NCBI RefSeq assembly: GCF_052116145.1
Contig: NZ_JBQKLQ010000009.1
Coordinates: forward strand, 59,190-123,189
DNA: 64,000 bases
Source of the DNA: Fundicoccus sp052116145
Lineage (GTDB): Bacteria; Bacillota; Bacilli; Lactobacillales; Aerococcaceae
Direction of reading: 5' to 3'
The notes under the pieces were generated by a model. The model made no database searches. It was given only the letters and a program-made list of their open reading frames with translations, and was not told the DNA's origin. Shown piece by piece: positions 1 to 9,132 of the stretch. Each line of letters opens with the position of its first letter. Position 1 is the first letter of the stretch. The translations under genes and the position numbers were made by a program.

Positions 1-493
1 CATGCTTATTTAAATTGGCGGTGTTCTCGATCAATAAGAAATTAGCCACTTTTTGCATTTTACGGTCTTGATACTCTCTATCAATTTTAAAAGACAATAG
101 CTTCTGCCTATTATCATAAGTTTCACTGTTTGATTACAAACATTTGAATGTACGTTCGCTTAATCAACAACCATTCATAAATATACCAAAAAAAAACTCA
201 TCCTCAATTAAGAGAGTGGGCTTGAACAATAAAATAATTTATCAATCCTATATTATGAATATTTAAACCCCCAATAGCAATTCATTATATAAATTTGATG
301 TAATAATAGTAGCACTTAAAAAAAGACGTGTACGAGCAAACACATACAATAGCGGATTCAATCAAAGCATATTTGATTTCATCGTCCTATGAAATTTACT
401 GCTCTCTTACATTGACTCTCATAAACATCTATTCATATTATTATTGTATATACTTTAAGTTTCATGTAAATAGCGCTAGCTAAGCCAATAAAT
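1..493. other. intergenic, no gene seen
   Basis: AT-rich stretch without a convincing reading frame on either strand. Positions 190-222 hold an imperfect hairpin read on the minus strand (CCCACTC, then GAG...GAGT followed by a run of nine T). It looks like the intrinsic terminator of a minus-strand gene that is no longer recognisable. A related hairpin occurs at 3338-3361. Confidence 0.4.
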
Positions 494-537
494 AAAACCG
501 CCAAAAACACTTTTAATAGTGTTTTTTGGCGGTTTTT
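494..537. terminator. bidirectional intrinsic terminator
   Basis: Arms AAAACCGCCAAAAACAC and GTGTTTTTTGGCGGTTTT enclose an 8-nt loop, and both ends are U-rich. It lies 30 bp downstream of the minus-strand oppA-like gene and probably ends its transcript. Confidence 0.85.
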
Positions 538-566
538 CTACAATATTTCATAAATCAAAATAAATA

Positions 567-2183
567 TTACTCTGCAAAATAAACATCTTTCAGATTAATA
601 CGCCCCACTCCATCATAATCCATACCGTGTAGTTTTTCATTCTGCACGTAAGCATTACTATAGTAGTAAAGTGGAATAACTGGCATATCTTCAATCATGA
701 CAGCTTCTGCTTGACGTAACAAATCTAGACGCGCATCAACATCTAATTCAAACATCGCTTGATCTAATAATTCTTTATATTCTTCTGATTCCCAGCCAGT
801 ATCATTATTACCGGCATCAGCAGTCTTGTAGTTGTCTAGGTAAGTCGTCGCATCATTGTATTTACCCGTCCAACCAATACGTCCAACTTGGTAATCTTTA
901 GTATCTAATCGATCTAAGTAAACTTGCCATTCAGTGTTATCAATTTTTGCATTGATGCCTAATTCACGCGCCCATTTCTCTTGAATATCTTGTGCGATAA
1001 CAGAGTGAGCTTCACTTGTATTGATTGAAATATTAATCGTTAACTCACTTGGATCCGATAGACCTAATTCTTCTAAACCAACCGTCAAGTATTCACGAGC
1101 CGAATCGTAGGCAGCATCTTCGAAGTAGCCGCGATCTTCCTCAAATCCAGGAATCACGTTTGGAACATAACCTAAAGCTGGAACTTGTCCACCCTTCGTA
1201 ATATTATCGACAATATTCTGGCGGTCAACGGCAAAAGCAAGAGCTTTACGAATGTTCACATTCGCCATTGTTGGATCAGTTGTATTAATCACATACCAGT
1301 AAATCGCAGAAATAGGTTGAGTTTTTAAGATCCCTTGATCAGCAAATTCATCAATCATCCCTAAAGCGACTTCTCCATACGGTGAACCTAAATAATCCAA
1401 TGAGCCTGACAAGTATTCATTACTTTGTGTAGCTTGAGATTCGATAATTTGTACATGAACTTCGTCCAAGGCTACATTCTCTTTATCCCAATATTGGTCA
1501 TTCTTCGTTAATACATAGTGACTTTGATGAACCCACTCTGTTAATAAGAATGGTCCGTTTGTGATGTAATCATCTGTTAAACCAACCGCCCAATCTGGAT
1601 TACCTTCCACTACCGACTGATGAACGGGTAAGAATGTATACATACCGAGTAACTCAGTAAAGTAAGCTGTTGGCGAAACTAAAGTTACTTCTAAAGTATA
1701 GTCGTCTAATGCCTTAACAGCGACATCATCGGCACTACCTTCACCAGTGTTATACGCCTGTGCGCCTTCAATGACGTATAAAAACTCTGCACGTTGTGAT
1801 AAGGTTTCAGGATTTAAAGCACGTTTCCAACCATACTCAAAATCTCCCGCTACCACTTCATCACCGTTAGACCATAATGTGCCTTCACGCAGATAGAATG
1901 TATACACCAAACCATCTTCACTCATATCCCATGATTCTGCTAGTGCAGGAATTACTTCTCCTTCTGGCGTCGTATCTGTTAAGCCTTCAAACACGTTATC
2001 AATGATCGCACCAGATGTTGTATCCGTTGCGATAGCTGGGTCAATCGTTGGTGGTTCAGATCCAATAGCTAAATTTAGAATATTCTCCTGAGCACTCACT
2101 GCTAGTTGTGGAAATAACCCTCCAAATGAAACAATTAATGCCATAAAAAAAGTTGAGAGTTTATAAACAAAATTTTTCTTCAT
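567..2183 (-). CDS. oppA: oligopeptide ABC transporter substrate-binding protein (OppA-like)
   Basis: 538-residue extracytoplasmic binding protein of the SBP_bac_5 family, which captures oligopeptides for an Opp-type ABC importer. Residues 1-31 form a signal peptide ending AVSA-Q, a signal peptidase I site. There is no lipobox cysteine, although Gram-positive OppA proteins are normally lipoproteins. The mature part starts with a typical segment (LNLAIGSEPPTIDPA) and includes WSNGDEVVAGDFEYGWKRAL, the hallmark region of the family. The ATG follows AAGGAGTG at 7-8 nt. It stands alone: no oppBCDF genes lie nearby, so it must use permeases encoded elsewhere or act as a sensor or scavenger. Length is normal for the family. 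The substrate is inferred from the family only. Confidence 0.9.
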   Translation of the reverse strand: MKKNFVYKLSTFFMALIVSFGGLFPQLAVSAQENILNLAIGSEPPTIDPAIATDTTSGAIIDNVFEGLTDTTPEGEVIPALAESWDMSEDGLVYTFYLREGTLWSNGDEVVAGDFEYGWKRALNPETLSQRAEFLYVIEGAQAYNTGEGSADDVAVKALDDYTLEVTLVSPTAYFTELLGMYTFLPVHQSVVEGNPDWAVGLTDDYITNGPFLLTEWVHQSHYVLTKNDQYWDKENVALDEVHVQIIESQATQSNEYLSGSLDYLGSPYGEVALGMIDEFADQGILKTQPISAIYWYVINTTDPTMANVNIRKALAFAVDRQNIVDNITKGGQVPALGYVPNVIPGFEEDRGYFEDAAYDSAREYLTVGLEELGLSDPSELTINISINTSEAHSVIAQDIQEKWARELGINAKIDNTEWQVYLDRLDTKDYQVGRIGWTGKYNDATTYLDNYKTADAGNNDTGWESEEYKELLDQAMFELDVDARLDLLRQAEAVMIEDMPVIPLYYYSNAYVQNEKLHGMDYDGVGRINLKDVYFAE

Positions 2184-2662
2184 ATTTTTAACACTCCTTA
2201 TCCATTAATATACATAATTTCACATTAATGAAAGCGTTTGTCAAGGTTATTATTATAATTCAATTAGAATTGTTATCACTTTATTAACACCCCCTCATTT
2301 TAAAATCTGCATAATAAATATAAATTAATATCGGGGATGGTTATCACTATAATTCCCATCTATTAAATTGATAGCTTACTAATAAGTTCTGTATTTAAAT
2401 GCGCTAATCTCAATTCTTTACAAAAGATTAAACACAAAAGTTTGTATTATATAAATTAATCAATTTTATTATATTGTTAGCTGACACAAAATTATTTTAT
2501 TTATTTCATGAGTTTATCGATTTAATACGTCTTAATGTGCCGGGTGTTCTTATAACTATCGGAGTGTTTTATATTTTTGGTTAGTATTATTCATTTGAGC
2601 TTAAATAAACTCAAAGCAAATTTCGAGCGACGTTTGTATCCAATATATTTAACGATAATTAG
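2184..2662. other. intergenic upstream of oppA
   Basis: About 480 bp of AT-rich DNA with no supported gene. It must hold the oppA promoter on the minus strand. A catabolite-repression-like sequence (TGAAAGCG TTTGTCA) lies at 2229-2243, but it has one extra base relative to the cre consensus and I do not call it. The right end runs into the RhuM remnant. Confidence 0.4.
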
Positions 2663-3141
2663 TTAGAACTTAATTCAACTGTTGTAAAAATTGCAACAGT
2701 TCGAAAAGAAGGTAATAGAGAGATTTCTAGGGATTTAACCTATTATAGTATTGATGGAAATATATCAGTTGGATATCGAGTGAACTTTATACGCGCTACT
2801 CATTTCAAATAATGGGCTACCGGTGTTTTAAAAGAGTATATGATAAAAGGTTAAAACAAGGAGCGAATCTTTTAGAGAAAGACTATTTTCAAGAACTTCT
2901 CGAAATAGTACGCTCAATTCATGCGAGCGAACGAAGAATGTGGCTAAAACTGACTGCCATATTTTCCGAAGTAAGTACCGAATATGAAAATTCCAGTGAA
3001 ATAACGAAATTATTTTACGCTAATGTACAAAATAAATTTCACTATGCAATTGTTGGTCAAACCGCTGCAGAAATCATCTATAATTTAGCGGATTAATCTA
3101 AAGACAATACGGGTTTTACCACTTGGAAAATTTCACCATGA
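2663..3141 (+). pseudogene. RhuM-family protein remnant
   Basis: Decayed copy of a RhuM-family gene (virulence/phage-associated, often on islands; molecular function unknown). The first part reads LELNSTVVKIATVRKEGNRE and then YYSIDGNISVGYRVN, the RhuM core, until a TAA at 2810-2812 where family members have RIWAT or a similar sequence. After VLKEYMIKG the frame shifts by one and the segment usually present there (F-x-L-D-D-E) is missing. The reading continues in the frame opening at 2812 with RLKQGANLL, ASERR, TKLFYANVQNKFHYA and GQTAAEIIYN. A TAA at 3094-3096 ends this frame, but family-like sequence (GFTTWK) continues in the same frame to about 3138. At least three lesions and a missing N-terminus make it non-functional. 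The 94-codon frame 2812-3096 could be called as a small gene, but it is only a fragment. Confidence 0.8.
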
Positions 3142-3337
3142 GTCTTCTTATGACTTTTGTTACTGATGACTTATTATTATCAATGGCGGTCTCTCAAAAA
3201 AATTACTTTATCTTGAACAGATAAAATTCACTTGATCGAGAAAATCATTATTTTATTTTTAACGTTAAGATGGCTTCTGAAGCTTAGATGGTCAGAATTT
3301 ATGAATACGTTGGACATTAGACAGCAAAAACAACCCA

Positions 3338-3361
3338 ACACTCGGTTAAGAGAGTGGATTA
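3338..3361 (-). terminator. probable terminator for the small membrane-protein gene
   Basis: Read on the minus strand, CCACTC-loop-GAGTGTTGG is followed by GTTGTTTTTG. The stem is short and imperfect. It shares the sequence CCACTCTCTTAA with the hairpin near 200-220, which suggests related terminators. Confidence 0.45.
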
Positions 3362-3399
3362 TTTGTACTAGAAAATACTAATGATAGTCCTTCTACTTT

Positions 3400-3681
3400 T
3401 TAGAGTAAGTAACCAAGCGAAAAGTAAGCATATATCAGAATTAATATTATAAGCAAAAGTATTTTACTTAATTCTATTTTACTTTTCATTCCTAATTTAG
3501 AATACTGATACAAAATATATAGATTACATACCAACGGGATTACGACAACTAATAATGTACTAAAAAAAAATTTATAATAATCTATTTCTAGTGCATTAAA
3601 TAAAATGTTATAGACTAGCATAGAGATCGCACTTAAGATTTGAAAATTCTTTTTATACTTTTTATAGTTTATATCTTTCAT
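3400..3681 (-). CDS. small hydrophobic membrane protein
   Basis: 93 residues with three strongly hydrophobic segments (about 15-35, 40-60 and 72-92) and a basic N-terminus (KDINYKKYKK). I do not recognise a family. It lies 18 bp downstream of the secreted-protein gene 3700-4213 on the same strand, and a GAGGG-like sequence precedes the ATG. Size, topology and position next to a small secreted protein fit an immunity-like partner, but this is inference only. Another possibility is an orphan DUF membrane protein. Confidence 0.6.
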   Translation of the reverse strand: MKDINYKKYKKNFQILSAISMLVYNILFNALEIDYYKFFFSTLLVVVIPLVCNLYILYQYSKLGMKSKIELSKILLLIILILIYAYFSLGYLL

Positions 3682-3699
3682 GATAGCCCTCTTTTTTAT

Positions 3700-4213
3700 T
3701 TATTCCCAAACTTCATATGTGTGAGTAAAAGTTGTCCCTGTTACATAATTAGTATAGGACGCATTACTATAGAAATTCATCCTTACAGTAACGTGGAACC
3801 TACCATTAGATTCTCTCCAACTTGACTGCTTGTAAGTATAGTAGATATAATCTGTATTATATTCAATTAATGTGCCAGCTATACCTATAACACCACCAAC
3901 CGTACCCATACCTGCAACAGCAATAATTGCTCCAGCAAGTCCTACTACAGTTCCAGGTTTTTTAATAGAACCATAGATTGTATTTGCTCTCATCAAGGAA
4001 CTTGAACCATAGTATTGTTCAAGTTCAGCCAATTCTTCCTCAGTAACCTTGTACACATATTCAATGTTTTCTCCATCTTCAATAACTGAGTATGGTTCTA
4101 GCTGATCCCATGAATTAGCATAAGCAATAGCGTTTGATAACGGAAACACAGATGGTAAAAAAAATCATTACAACACAAATAAAACTTAAGATTTCCGCTA
4201 TGTTTTCCCTCAT
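3700..4213 (-). CDS. secreted protein with glycine-rich hydrophobic core; apparent frameshift in T8 tract
   Basis: The 149-codon frame ending at 3700 has only a GTG start at 4149 and no ribosome binding site. In another frame, AAAAAAGGAG leads to ATG at 4213 and reads MRENIAEILSFICVVMIF, a signal-peptide start. The two frames meet in a run of eight T (4157-4164 on the plus strand, all A). With seven T the product would be one protein of about 170 residues with a signal peptide ending AIAYA-N. The mature part has an acidic stretch, a Gly/Ala-rich hydrophobic segment (TVVGLAGAIIAVAGMGTVGG) and a Tyr/Thr-rich tail ending YEVWE. No family is recognised. The frameshift may be decay, slippage-based switching or a sequencing error. 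The downstream partner is the 93-residue membrane protein. Confidence 0.6.
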
Positions 4214-4228
4214 TTTTATGCTCCTTTT

Positions 4229-4699
4229 TTGAACCGAGAGAAACAACAGAAAGCGCCTTTAGGGACGATTGTTTGGGTTTTGCTTCCACCTTCAAATGAA
4301 AAAGAAAATCACGAAAATCACGCAGCTGAAGAGAGAGTTGATAATAATATTTATAAATACAGAACAGAAGCTCGATTGCGAAGTAGGTCTTCACGCTTCG
4401 TTAAGGGCATTTTTCTAGTTTTAGATATATTAGGGTCGCTAATGATTGGTTGACTTTTTACGAATTTGACCAATAATTGGGATTATTTTACATATGGGAT
4501 TGGCTCCTCCGTTGGTATACTACTAATATACCATTTGGTTACAAATGTCATTAGAATTTCTGAAAATCGTTATGTAAACAATTTAATACAAAATGATTTG
4601 ATTGAAGTTCAAAATAAAAATTCTAATTTTTTAGAAATTCTATTATTCTACATAGAAAAGGTATTAGCACCGGACCATCAGGCACTCCTGATGGTCTAG
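4229..4699 (+). pseudogene. candidate broken membrane-protein ORF
   Basis: Two plus-strand frames in the same phase (4229-4453 and 4466-4699) are separated by a single TGA at 4451-4453. Read through, they give a basic region (RTEARLRSRSSRFVK) followed by two hydrophobic segments (GIFLVLDILGSLMIG and GSSVGILLIYHLVTNVI) and a short polar tail. No start with a good ribosome binding site is visible, and the first codon is TTG inside the promoter region of the divergent gene. It may be a small two-helix protein inactivated by a stop, or chance. The 3' end overlaps a perfect hairpin at 4672-4696 (GACCATCAG / CTGATGGTC). Confidence 0.3.
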
Positions 4700-4884
4700 T
4701 AGACAACTTGTCACAGGAAGTTGAATTCTCACAAGAAATTCCGGATACTAGTATCGAAATTTCACACACTGTAATAGACTAAGTAAGAAAACCTAGAACT
4801 ATGTCTTAGGCTTCTTAGGTTCGATTCGTTTATACTATATCGTGATTTTTATTTTAGTTGAACTATTAAGCGCAGCTCATCGTG

Positions 4885-5062
4885 GTGGTTTACCAAAGCG
4901 GTAATAAGGGGAATCGGCGTAGCTTGGTCTGACTCTGAGCAACGCGAATTAGACAGAACCTAGCCGATTCAGCTGAAAAAGCACGAACGCCAGTGAGGCT
5001 TTGAAAGCGACCAACGCATTGGAAAACCAATAAGGTAAGCGAAGCACAAAAGGCATTCTATC
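4885..5062. other. GC-richer structured non-coding stretch
   Basis: About 180 bp noticeably richer in G and C than its surroundings and without a convincing ORF. It holds nested complementarity: GAATCGGC...TAG near 4911 pairs with CTAGCCGATTC near 4962-4973, and GCGACCAACGCATTGG is followed by CCAAT. It lies between a decayed region and the terminator shared with guaA. It could be a structured RNA, an excised-element scar or a degraded gene. I do not recognise it. Confidence 0.35.
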
Positions 5063-5093
5063 AACTCTAACCTAATAATTCCTTATACTATAA

Positions 5094-5137
5094 AAACAGC
5101 GACGCCCCTATTTTAAAAGGGGTGTCGCTGCTTTCTT
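5094..5137. terminator. strong bidirectional terminator
   Basis: AAAACAGCGACGCCCC and GGGGTGTCGCTGCTTT form a long stem with an A/T-rich loop and T-rich flanks. It ends guaA on the minus strand and can also stop plus-strand transcripts from the left. Confidence 0.85.
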
Positions 5138-5145
5138 TTATTCTT

Positions 5146-6699
5146 CTATTCCCATTCAATTGTTGCTGGTGGTTTTCCTGTGATGTCATACACGATACGG
5201 TTTACGTGTGCGACTTCATTTACAATACGCGTACTGATTTTTTGAAGAATATCCCAATCAATACGAGCGAACTCACCAGTCATACCATCAATCGATGTCA
5301 CTGCGCGAATACCAATCGTATAATCATACGTACGACCGTCACCCATCACACCTACACTACGAATACCTGGTAGGACTGTAAAGTATTGCCATACTTCACG
5401 TTCAAGACCGTGATTTGCAATTTCTTCACGTAAAATCGCATCGGATTCACGAACGATTTCAACTTTTTCTTCAGTAATTTCACCTAAGACACGAATCCCT
5501 AGACCGGGTCCTGGGAATGGTTGACGCCAAACAATGCTGTCAGGCATGCCTAGTGTTGTTCCTAATGAACGCACTTCATCTTTGAATAAAGTACTCAATG
5601 GTTCGATTAATTCGAATTCCATATCTTCGGGTAATCCACCCACGTTATGGTGAGATTTAATTGTTTGAGCTGTTTTTGTACCAGACTCAATAATATCCGT
5701 GTAAAGCGTGCCTTGTGCTAGGAAATCCACACCTTCTAACTTAGTCGCTTCGTCATCAAAGACGTAAACAAACTCGTTACCGATAATTTTACGTTTTTCT
5801 TCTGGATCGCTCACCCCACGCAATTTATCGAAGAAGCGTTTTTTAGCATCCACACGAATAATGTTTAGGCCAAACTTACCTGTTAATGCTTCCATAACTG
5901 CGTCGCCTTCACCTTTACGTAGAAGTCCGTGGTCAACAAAGATACATGTTAATTGATCGCCAATTGCTTTTTGCAAAAGAACTCCAACCACACTTGAATC
6001 GACCCCTCCGGATAAACCAAGTAATACTTTACGGTCGCCGACTTTTTCACGAATTTTAGCAATTTCAAACTCAATGAAATTGTCCATTGTCCAGTCACCT
6101 GTTGCTTGACAGATTTCAAAGGCAAAGTTACGTAACATTTCATTACCATGTGTACTATGATGAACTTCTGGATGGAATTGAACACCATAAATTTGACGCG
6201 CGGTATTCTGGAAAGCTGCGATTGGACAATGATCATTGCTTGCGATGACTTCAAATCCCTCAGGTAATTCAGTGATTAAATCGCCATGACTCATTAAAAC
6301 TTGTTCTTCATCAGCTAAACCTTCAAAAATTCCAGTTGACGTTTCACTAATGTTAATCATTGAACGTCCGTATTCGCGTTTGTTCGCTTTAGAGACAGTA
6401 CCATTGAATAGTTGTGTTGTTAACTGCATGCCATAACAAATGCCTAGAACCGGTACACCTAAATCATAGATTGCAGGATCTACTGTAAAAGCATCCTCTG
6501 CATACACACTATGTGGACCTCCAGATAGGATAATACCAATGACGTTTCCTTCTGCTTTAATAGCTTCTGCACTTGTGTCATTCGGTAGTAATTCACTAAA
6601 TACTCCGAACTCGCGGATTCGACGTGTGATTAACTGATTGTATTGACTTCCAAAATCTAAAACAATAATCTTTTCAATCGCTTTTAATGTCGCGGTCAA
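5146..6699 (-). CDS. guaA: GMP synthase (glutamine-hydrolysing)
   Basis: 517 residues that convert XMP to GMP with ATP and glutamine, the last step of guanine nucleotide synthesis, in the cytosol. The N-terminal class I amidotransferase domain (about 10-200) shows the GICYGMQ nucleophile-cysteine motif and the later FHPEV histidine/glutamate motif. The ATP pyrophosphatase domain follows with LSGGVDSS (P-loop-like PP motif). The C-terminal dimerisation domain ends RIVYDITGKPPATIEWE. Start is TTG with GGGGGA at about 6 nt; the first residues before KIIVLDFGSQ are normal. It is 50 bp downstream of coaA on the same strand, with room for its own promoter. No guanine riboswitch is visible in that gap. 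Confidence 0.97.
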   Translation of the reverse strand: MTATLKAIEKIIVLDFGSQYNQLITRRIREFGVFSELLPNDTSAEAIKAEGNVIGIILSGGPHSVYAEDAFTVDPAIYDLGVPVLGICYGMQLTTQLFNGTVSKANKREYGRSMINISETSTGIFEGLADEEQVLMSHGDLITELPEGFEVIASNDHCPIAAFQNTARQIYGVQFHPEVHHSTHGNEMLRNFAFEICQATGDWTMDNFIEFEIAKIREKVGDRKVLLGLSGGVDSSVVGVLLQKAIGDQLTCIFVDHGLLRKGEGDAVMEALTGKFGLNIIRVDAKKRFFDKLRGVSDPEEKRKIIGNEFVYVFDDEATKLEGVDFLAQGTLYTDIIESGTKTAQTIKSHHNVGGLPEDMEFELIEPLSTLFKDEVRSLGTTLGMPDSIVWRQPFPGPGLGIRVLGEITEEKVEIVRESDAILREEIANHGLEREVWQYFTVLPGIRSVGVMGDGRTYDYTIGIRAVTSIDGMTGEFARIDWDILQKISTRIVNEVAHVNRIVYDITGKPPATIEWE

Positions 6700-6749
6700 C
6701 TTTATTCCCCCATTTACTTCTTTAGTATTGTTCTATTCTACACGAAATT

Positions 6750-7691
6750 TTAGTATTTGCGAACATAAATTGCATCTATCGCGTGATCATCCGTCTTATG
6801 CAGTATAATATTCGCTCGGCTACGGGTCGGTTGAATGTATTGAACGAGGTTCGGTAGGTTGATTGAATACCAGATCTCGTCCGCATAGTCATGCGCTTCT
6901 TCGCGTGGGAGTTTACTGATTTCATAGTAGTAATTAGTCGGGTCATTCTCGGCTAAATCCATGTGCATATCAAAGCGTTCTCTGTACCATTTACGAATAT
7001 TACGCGCTTCGGCATCAACATAAATCGATAAATCGAAAAAGTCGCTGACATAAAGTTGTTGGTTTTGCGGTAATTGGAACACATTGATTCCCTCAACTAT
7101 CAGTATATCTGGTTGATCAACCACGCCGTATTCACCCGGTATCACATCATAAATTTCATGAGAATAAATTGGATACTTCACGGCTTCTTTAGACGTTTTG
7201 ACCATACTCATAAAATTCAATAGGCCAGTCATGTCATAACTTTCTGGAAAGCCTTTACGATTTAAAAGGCCTTGCTGTTCCAATGCTTCATTTGAATATA
7301 AAAAACCATCTGTCGTTAACATCTCGACTTTACGTCCTGGATACGTTTCTTTCAATAATTGATGAAGTACTCGAGCGGTTGTGCTTTTACCTACCGCTAC
7401 ACTCCCTGAAATACCAATGACGAATGGGATGGCCGGTGAGTGAACCGGACTTTCTGGATCCGTCGTAAAAAATTCATCTCTCTTATTCTGAAAATTATGA
7501 TCACTTCTGATGGCTATATCGACATAATGAACCAGAGGGGCATAAACTTCACGCACATCTCTTTGAGAAAGACGGTCATGTAAGGAAACTAAATCTGATA
7601 ATTGTTGAACCGGAGCAATTTCGGGTCCATCATATTGGAATTGTTGCCATTCTTGACGTGTGTAACGAGTATACAATTTAAATTGAGTCAC
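6750..7691 (-). CDS. coaA: type I pantothenate kinase
   Basis: 313-residue kinase that phosphorylates pantothenate, the committed step of coenzyme A synthesis. The P-loop GISGSVAVGKSTTA is near residue 95, followed by TTDGFLYSN and the family segment KGFPESYDM. The C-terminal part has the typical WYRERF and NLPNLVQYIQPTRSRA. Length matches bacterial CoaA of the prokaryotic type I class (not the Staphylococcus type II enzyme). ATG follows GAAGGAG. It is divergent from the mevalonate operon across a 320-bp promoter region and probably independent of guaA. Confidence 0.95.
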   Translation of the reverse strand: MTQFKLYTRYTRQEWQQFQYDGPEIAPVQQLSDLVSLHDRLSQRDVREVYAPLVHYVDIAIRSDHNFQNKRDEFFTTDPESPVHSPAIPFVIGISGSVAVGKSTTARVLHQLLKETYPGRKVEMLTTDGFLYSNEALEQQGLLNRKGFPESYDMTGLLNFMSMVKTSKEAVKYPIYSHEIYDVIPGEYGVVDQPDILIVEGINVFQLPQNQQLYVSDFFDLSIYVDAEARNIRKWYRERFDMHMDLAENDPTNYYYEISKLPREEAHDYADEIWYSINLPNLVQYIQPTRSRANIILHKTDDHAIDAIYVRKY

Positions 7692-8011
7692 TTTTAAACT
7701 CCTTCATTTGGGATATATTGTTTATATAATTCATTCATAGATTTAGACTTGCGAGAGTAACAGCTGTTCAACTATAATAGTCTATGCTAGTTAAAGCAGA
7801 CAGCTTTATCTCTTTTGGATATTTAGTTAATTTTATCACAGAAAGATGTGCTTTGTATTCAATAAATCTTAAACAGTTCAAGATAAAGCTTAAATTTATT
7901 TAAATAATACGATTAATCGTACTAATACCATGCGAACTATTGGTACAATACAATTGAAGGTCGTACGTCGTAACAACAGACAATTACAGGTTGAATGGAG
8001 GCAGTTCTTTT
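7692..8011. promoter_or_regulatory. divergent coaA / mvaK1 promoter region with palindrome
   Basis: The 320-bp gap contains a perfect 14-bp palindrome TACGATTAATCGTA at 7908-7921. To its right lies a probable -10 for mvaK1 (TGGTACAAT, extended, near 7939-7947). The palindrome would sit close to the -35 position, so it is a candidate operator of the mevalonate operon. No matching regulator gene is adjacent. Confidence 0.45.
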
Positions 8012-9049
8012 ATGGAGTCACGTTATCAGGGACAATTTGATGAAAATCGATTAGATATATCAATTGAACTAGTCAATCAAGAACAAGCAGGCATTACATC
8101 AGAAGCAACTCAAACGACTTCTAAGGTAGGTCATGGGTATGCACACAGTAAAATTATTCTGATGGGTGAGCACGCTGTGGTCTATGATTACCCTGCGATA
8201 GCGCTACCATTCCCTGCTGTGCAAGTTCACGTCCAAGTCGAAGCTTCACAACACTCCAATTCTTATATTGATTGTCAATATTACGCTGGGCCATTGGAAG
8301 ATGCTCCTTCCATGTTAGCGAACCTTAAACGAGCCATCAGCTTAACTCTTGATAGCTTTAAGATACTTTCACAACCGATTCAGATTACGATTGACAGTAC
8401 CATCCCTCAAGAAAGAGGCATGGGCTCTTCTGCTGCTGTTTCTGTCGCGATTGTTCGGGCAATTTGTGATTACTATTGCGTCCCTATTTCTGACAAGCAG
8501 CTTCACTTGATTGTCAATCAAGCAGAAGTCATTGCCCATGAATCAACTAGTGGACTAGATACTCTAATGACTAGCACACCTAATCCTGTCATCTATCGAA
8601 AAAGTCAGACACCCCGTCCGTTTCCTTTGAAAATGGATGCCTTCTTAGTGGTCGCAGACAGCGGCCAGGCAGGTCAAACGAAACTTGCGGTTAACCATGT
8701 CCGACTACTGAAAGAAAAGAAACCTTTATTAGTAGAGGAATTAATGTCAGCGATTGGAAAGTTCGTTCAACAAGCACACGATGCCATCCAAGCTAATGAT
8801 GCGACCGAGCTCGGCCGCTTAATGACTTACAACCACTACTATTTAAATCAACTAGGCATTTCAAATCCAATATTAGACCGCATCATTAATGCAGCCTGGT
8901 TAGGCGGCGCCCTCGGCGCTAAATTAACCGGTGGAGGTTTAGGCGGTTGCGTCATCGCACTTGCAACGGACGAGGCGAGCGCTCAAGTAGTCGCTCAAGA
9001 AATGAAAGAGGCTGGAGCCATCCAGTCATGGTATATCCCATTAGATTAA
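8012..9049 (+). CDS. mvaK1: mevalonate kinase
   Basis: 345-residue GHMP-family kinase that phosphorylates mevalonate to 5-phosphomevalonate. The start chosen is ATG 8012, preceded by GGAGG at 10 nt; the upstream in-frame ATG at 7991 contains that ribosome binding site. Motifs: KIILMGEHAVVYDYPA (GHMP motif 1), RGMGSSAAVSVA (ATP-binding motif 2) and TGGGLGGCV (motif 3). About 40 residues before motif 1 are polar and longer than in most homologues, where the protein begins near the Gly-Tyr-Ala-x-x-Lys segment; this extension is odd but lies in frame with good coding sequence. First gene of the operon mvaK1-mvaD-mvaK2, with fni after a terminator. Confidence 0.95.
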   Translation: MESRYQGQFDENRLDISIELVNQEQAGITSEATQTTSKVGHGYAHSKIILMGEHAVVYDYPAIALPFPAVQVHVQVEASQHSNSYIDCQYYAGPLEDAPSMLANLKRAISLTLDSFKILSQPIQITIDSTIPQERGMGSSAAVSVAIVRAICDYYCVPISDKQLHLIVNQAEVIAHESTSGLDTLMTSTPNPVIYRKSQTPRPFPLKMDAFLVVADSGQAGQTKLAVNHVRLLKEKKPLLVEELMSAIGKFVQQAHDAIQANDATELGRLMTYNHYYLNQLGISNPILDRIINAAWLGGALGAKLTGGGLGGCVIALATDEASAQVVAQEMKEAGAIQSWYIPLD

Positions 9050-9064
9050 ACACTACTTATCAAA

Positions 9065-9112
9065 GCAAGTTATTGGACAAAATAGGACCAAAAATTCCGT
9101 ACAATAACTTGC
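9065..9112. promoter_or_regulatory. intercistronic inverted repeat between mvaK1 and mvaD
   Basis: Perfect 11-bp arms GCAAGTTATTG (9065-9075) and CAATAACTTGC (9102-9112) with a 26-nt spacer and no T-run. The right arm contains a TACAAT -10-like hexamer. It may be an mRNA-stabilising or processing hairpin, or part of an internal promoter/operator. Confidence 0.4.
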
Positions 9113-9132
9113 ACTAATAAAAGGAGTTCGTC

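Noticed and set aside
2229..2243. cre site before oppA
   Set aside because: TGAAAGCGTTTGTCA has one base too many between the half-sites and mismatches at the end.
4098..4394. 98-codon minus-strand ORF
   Set aside because: It lies antiparallel to the frame at 4229 and crosses the promoter of the secreted-protein gene; no ribosome binding site.
5122..5373. plus-strand ORF inside guaA
   Set aside because: Antisense shadow of a highly conserved gene.
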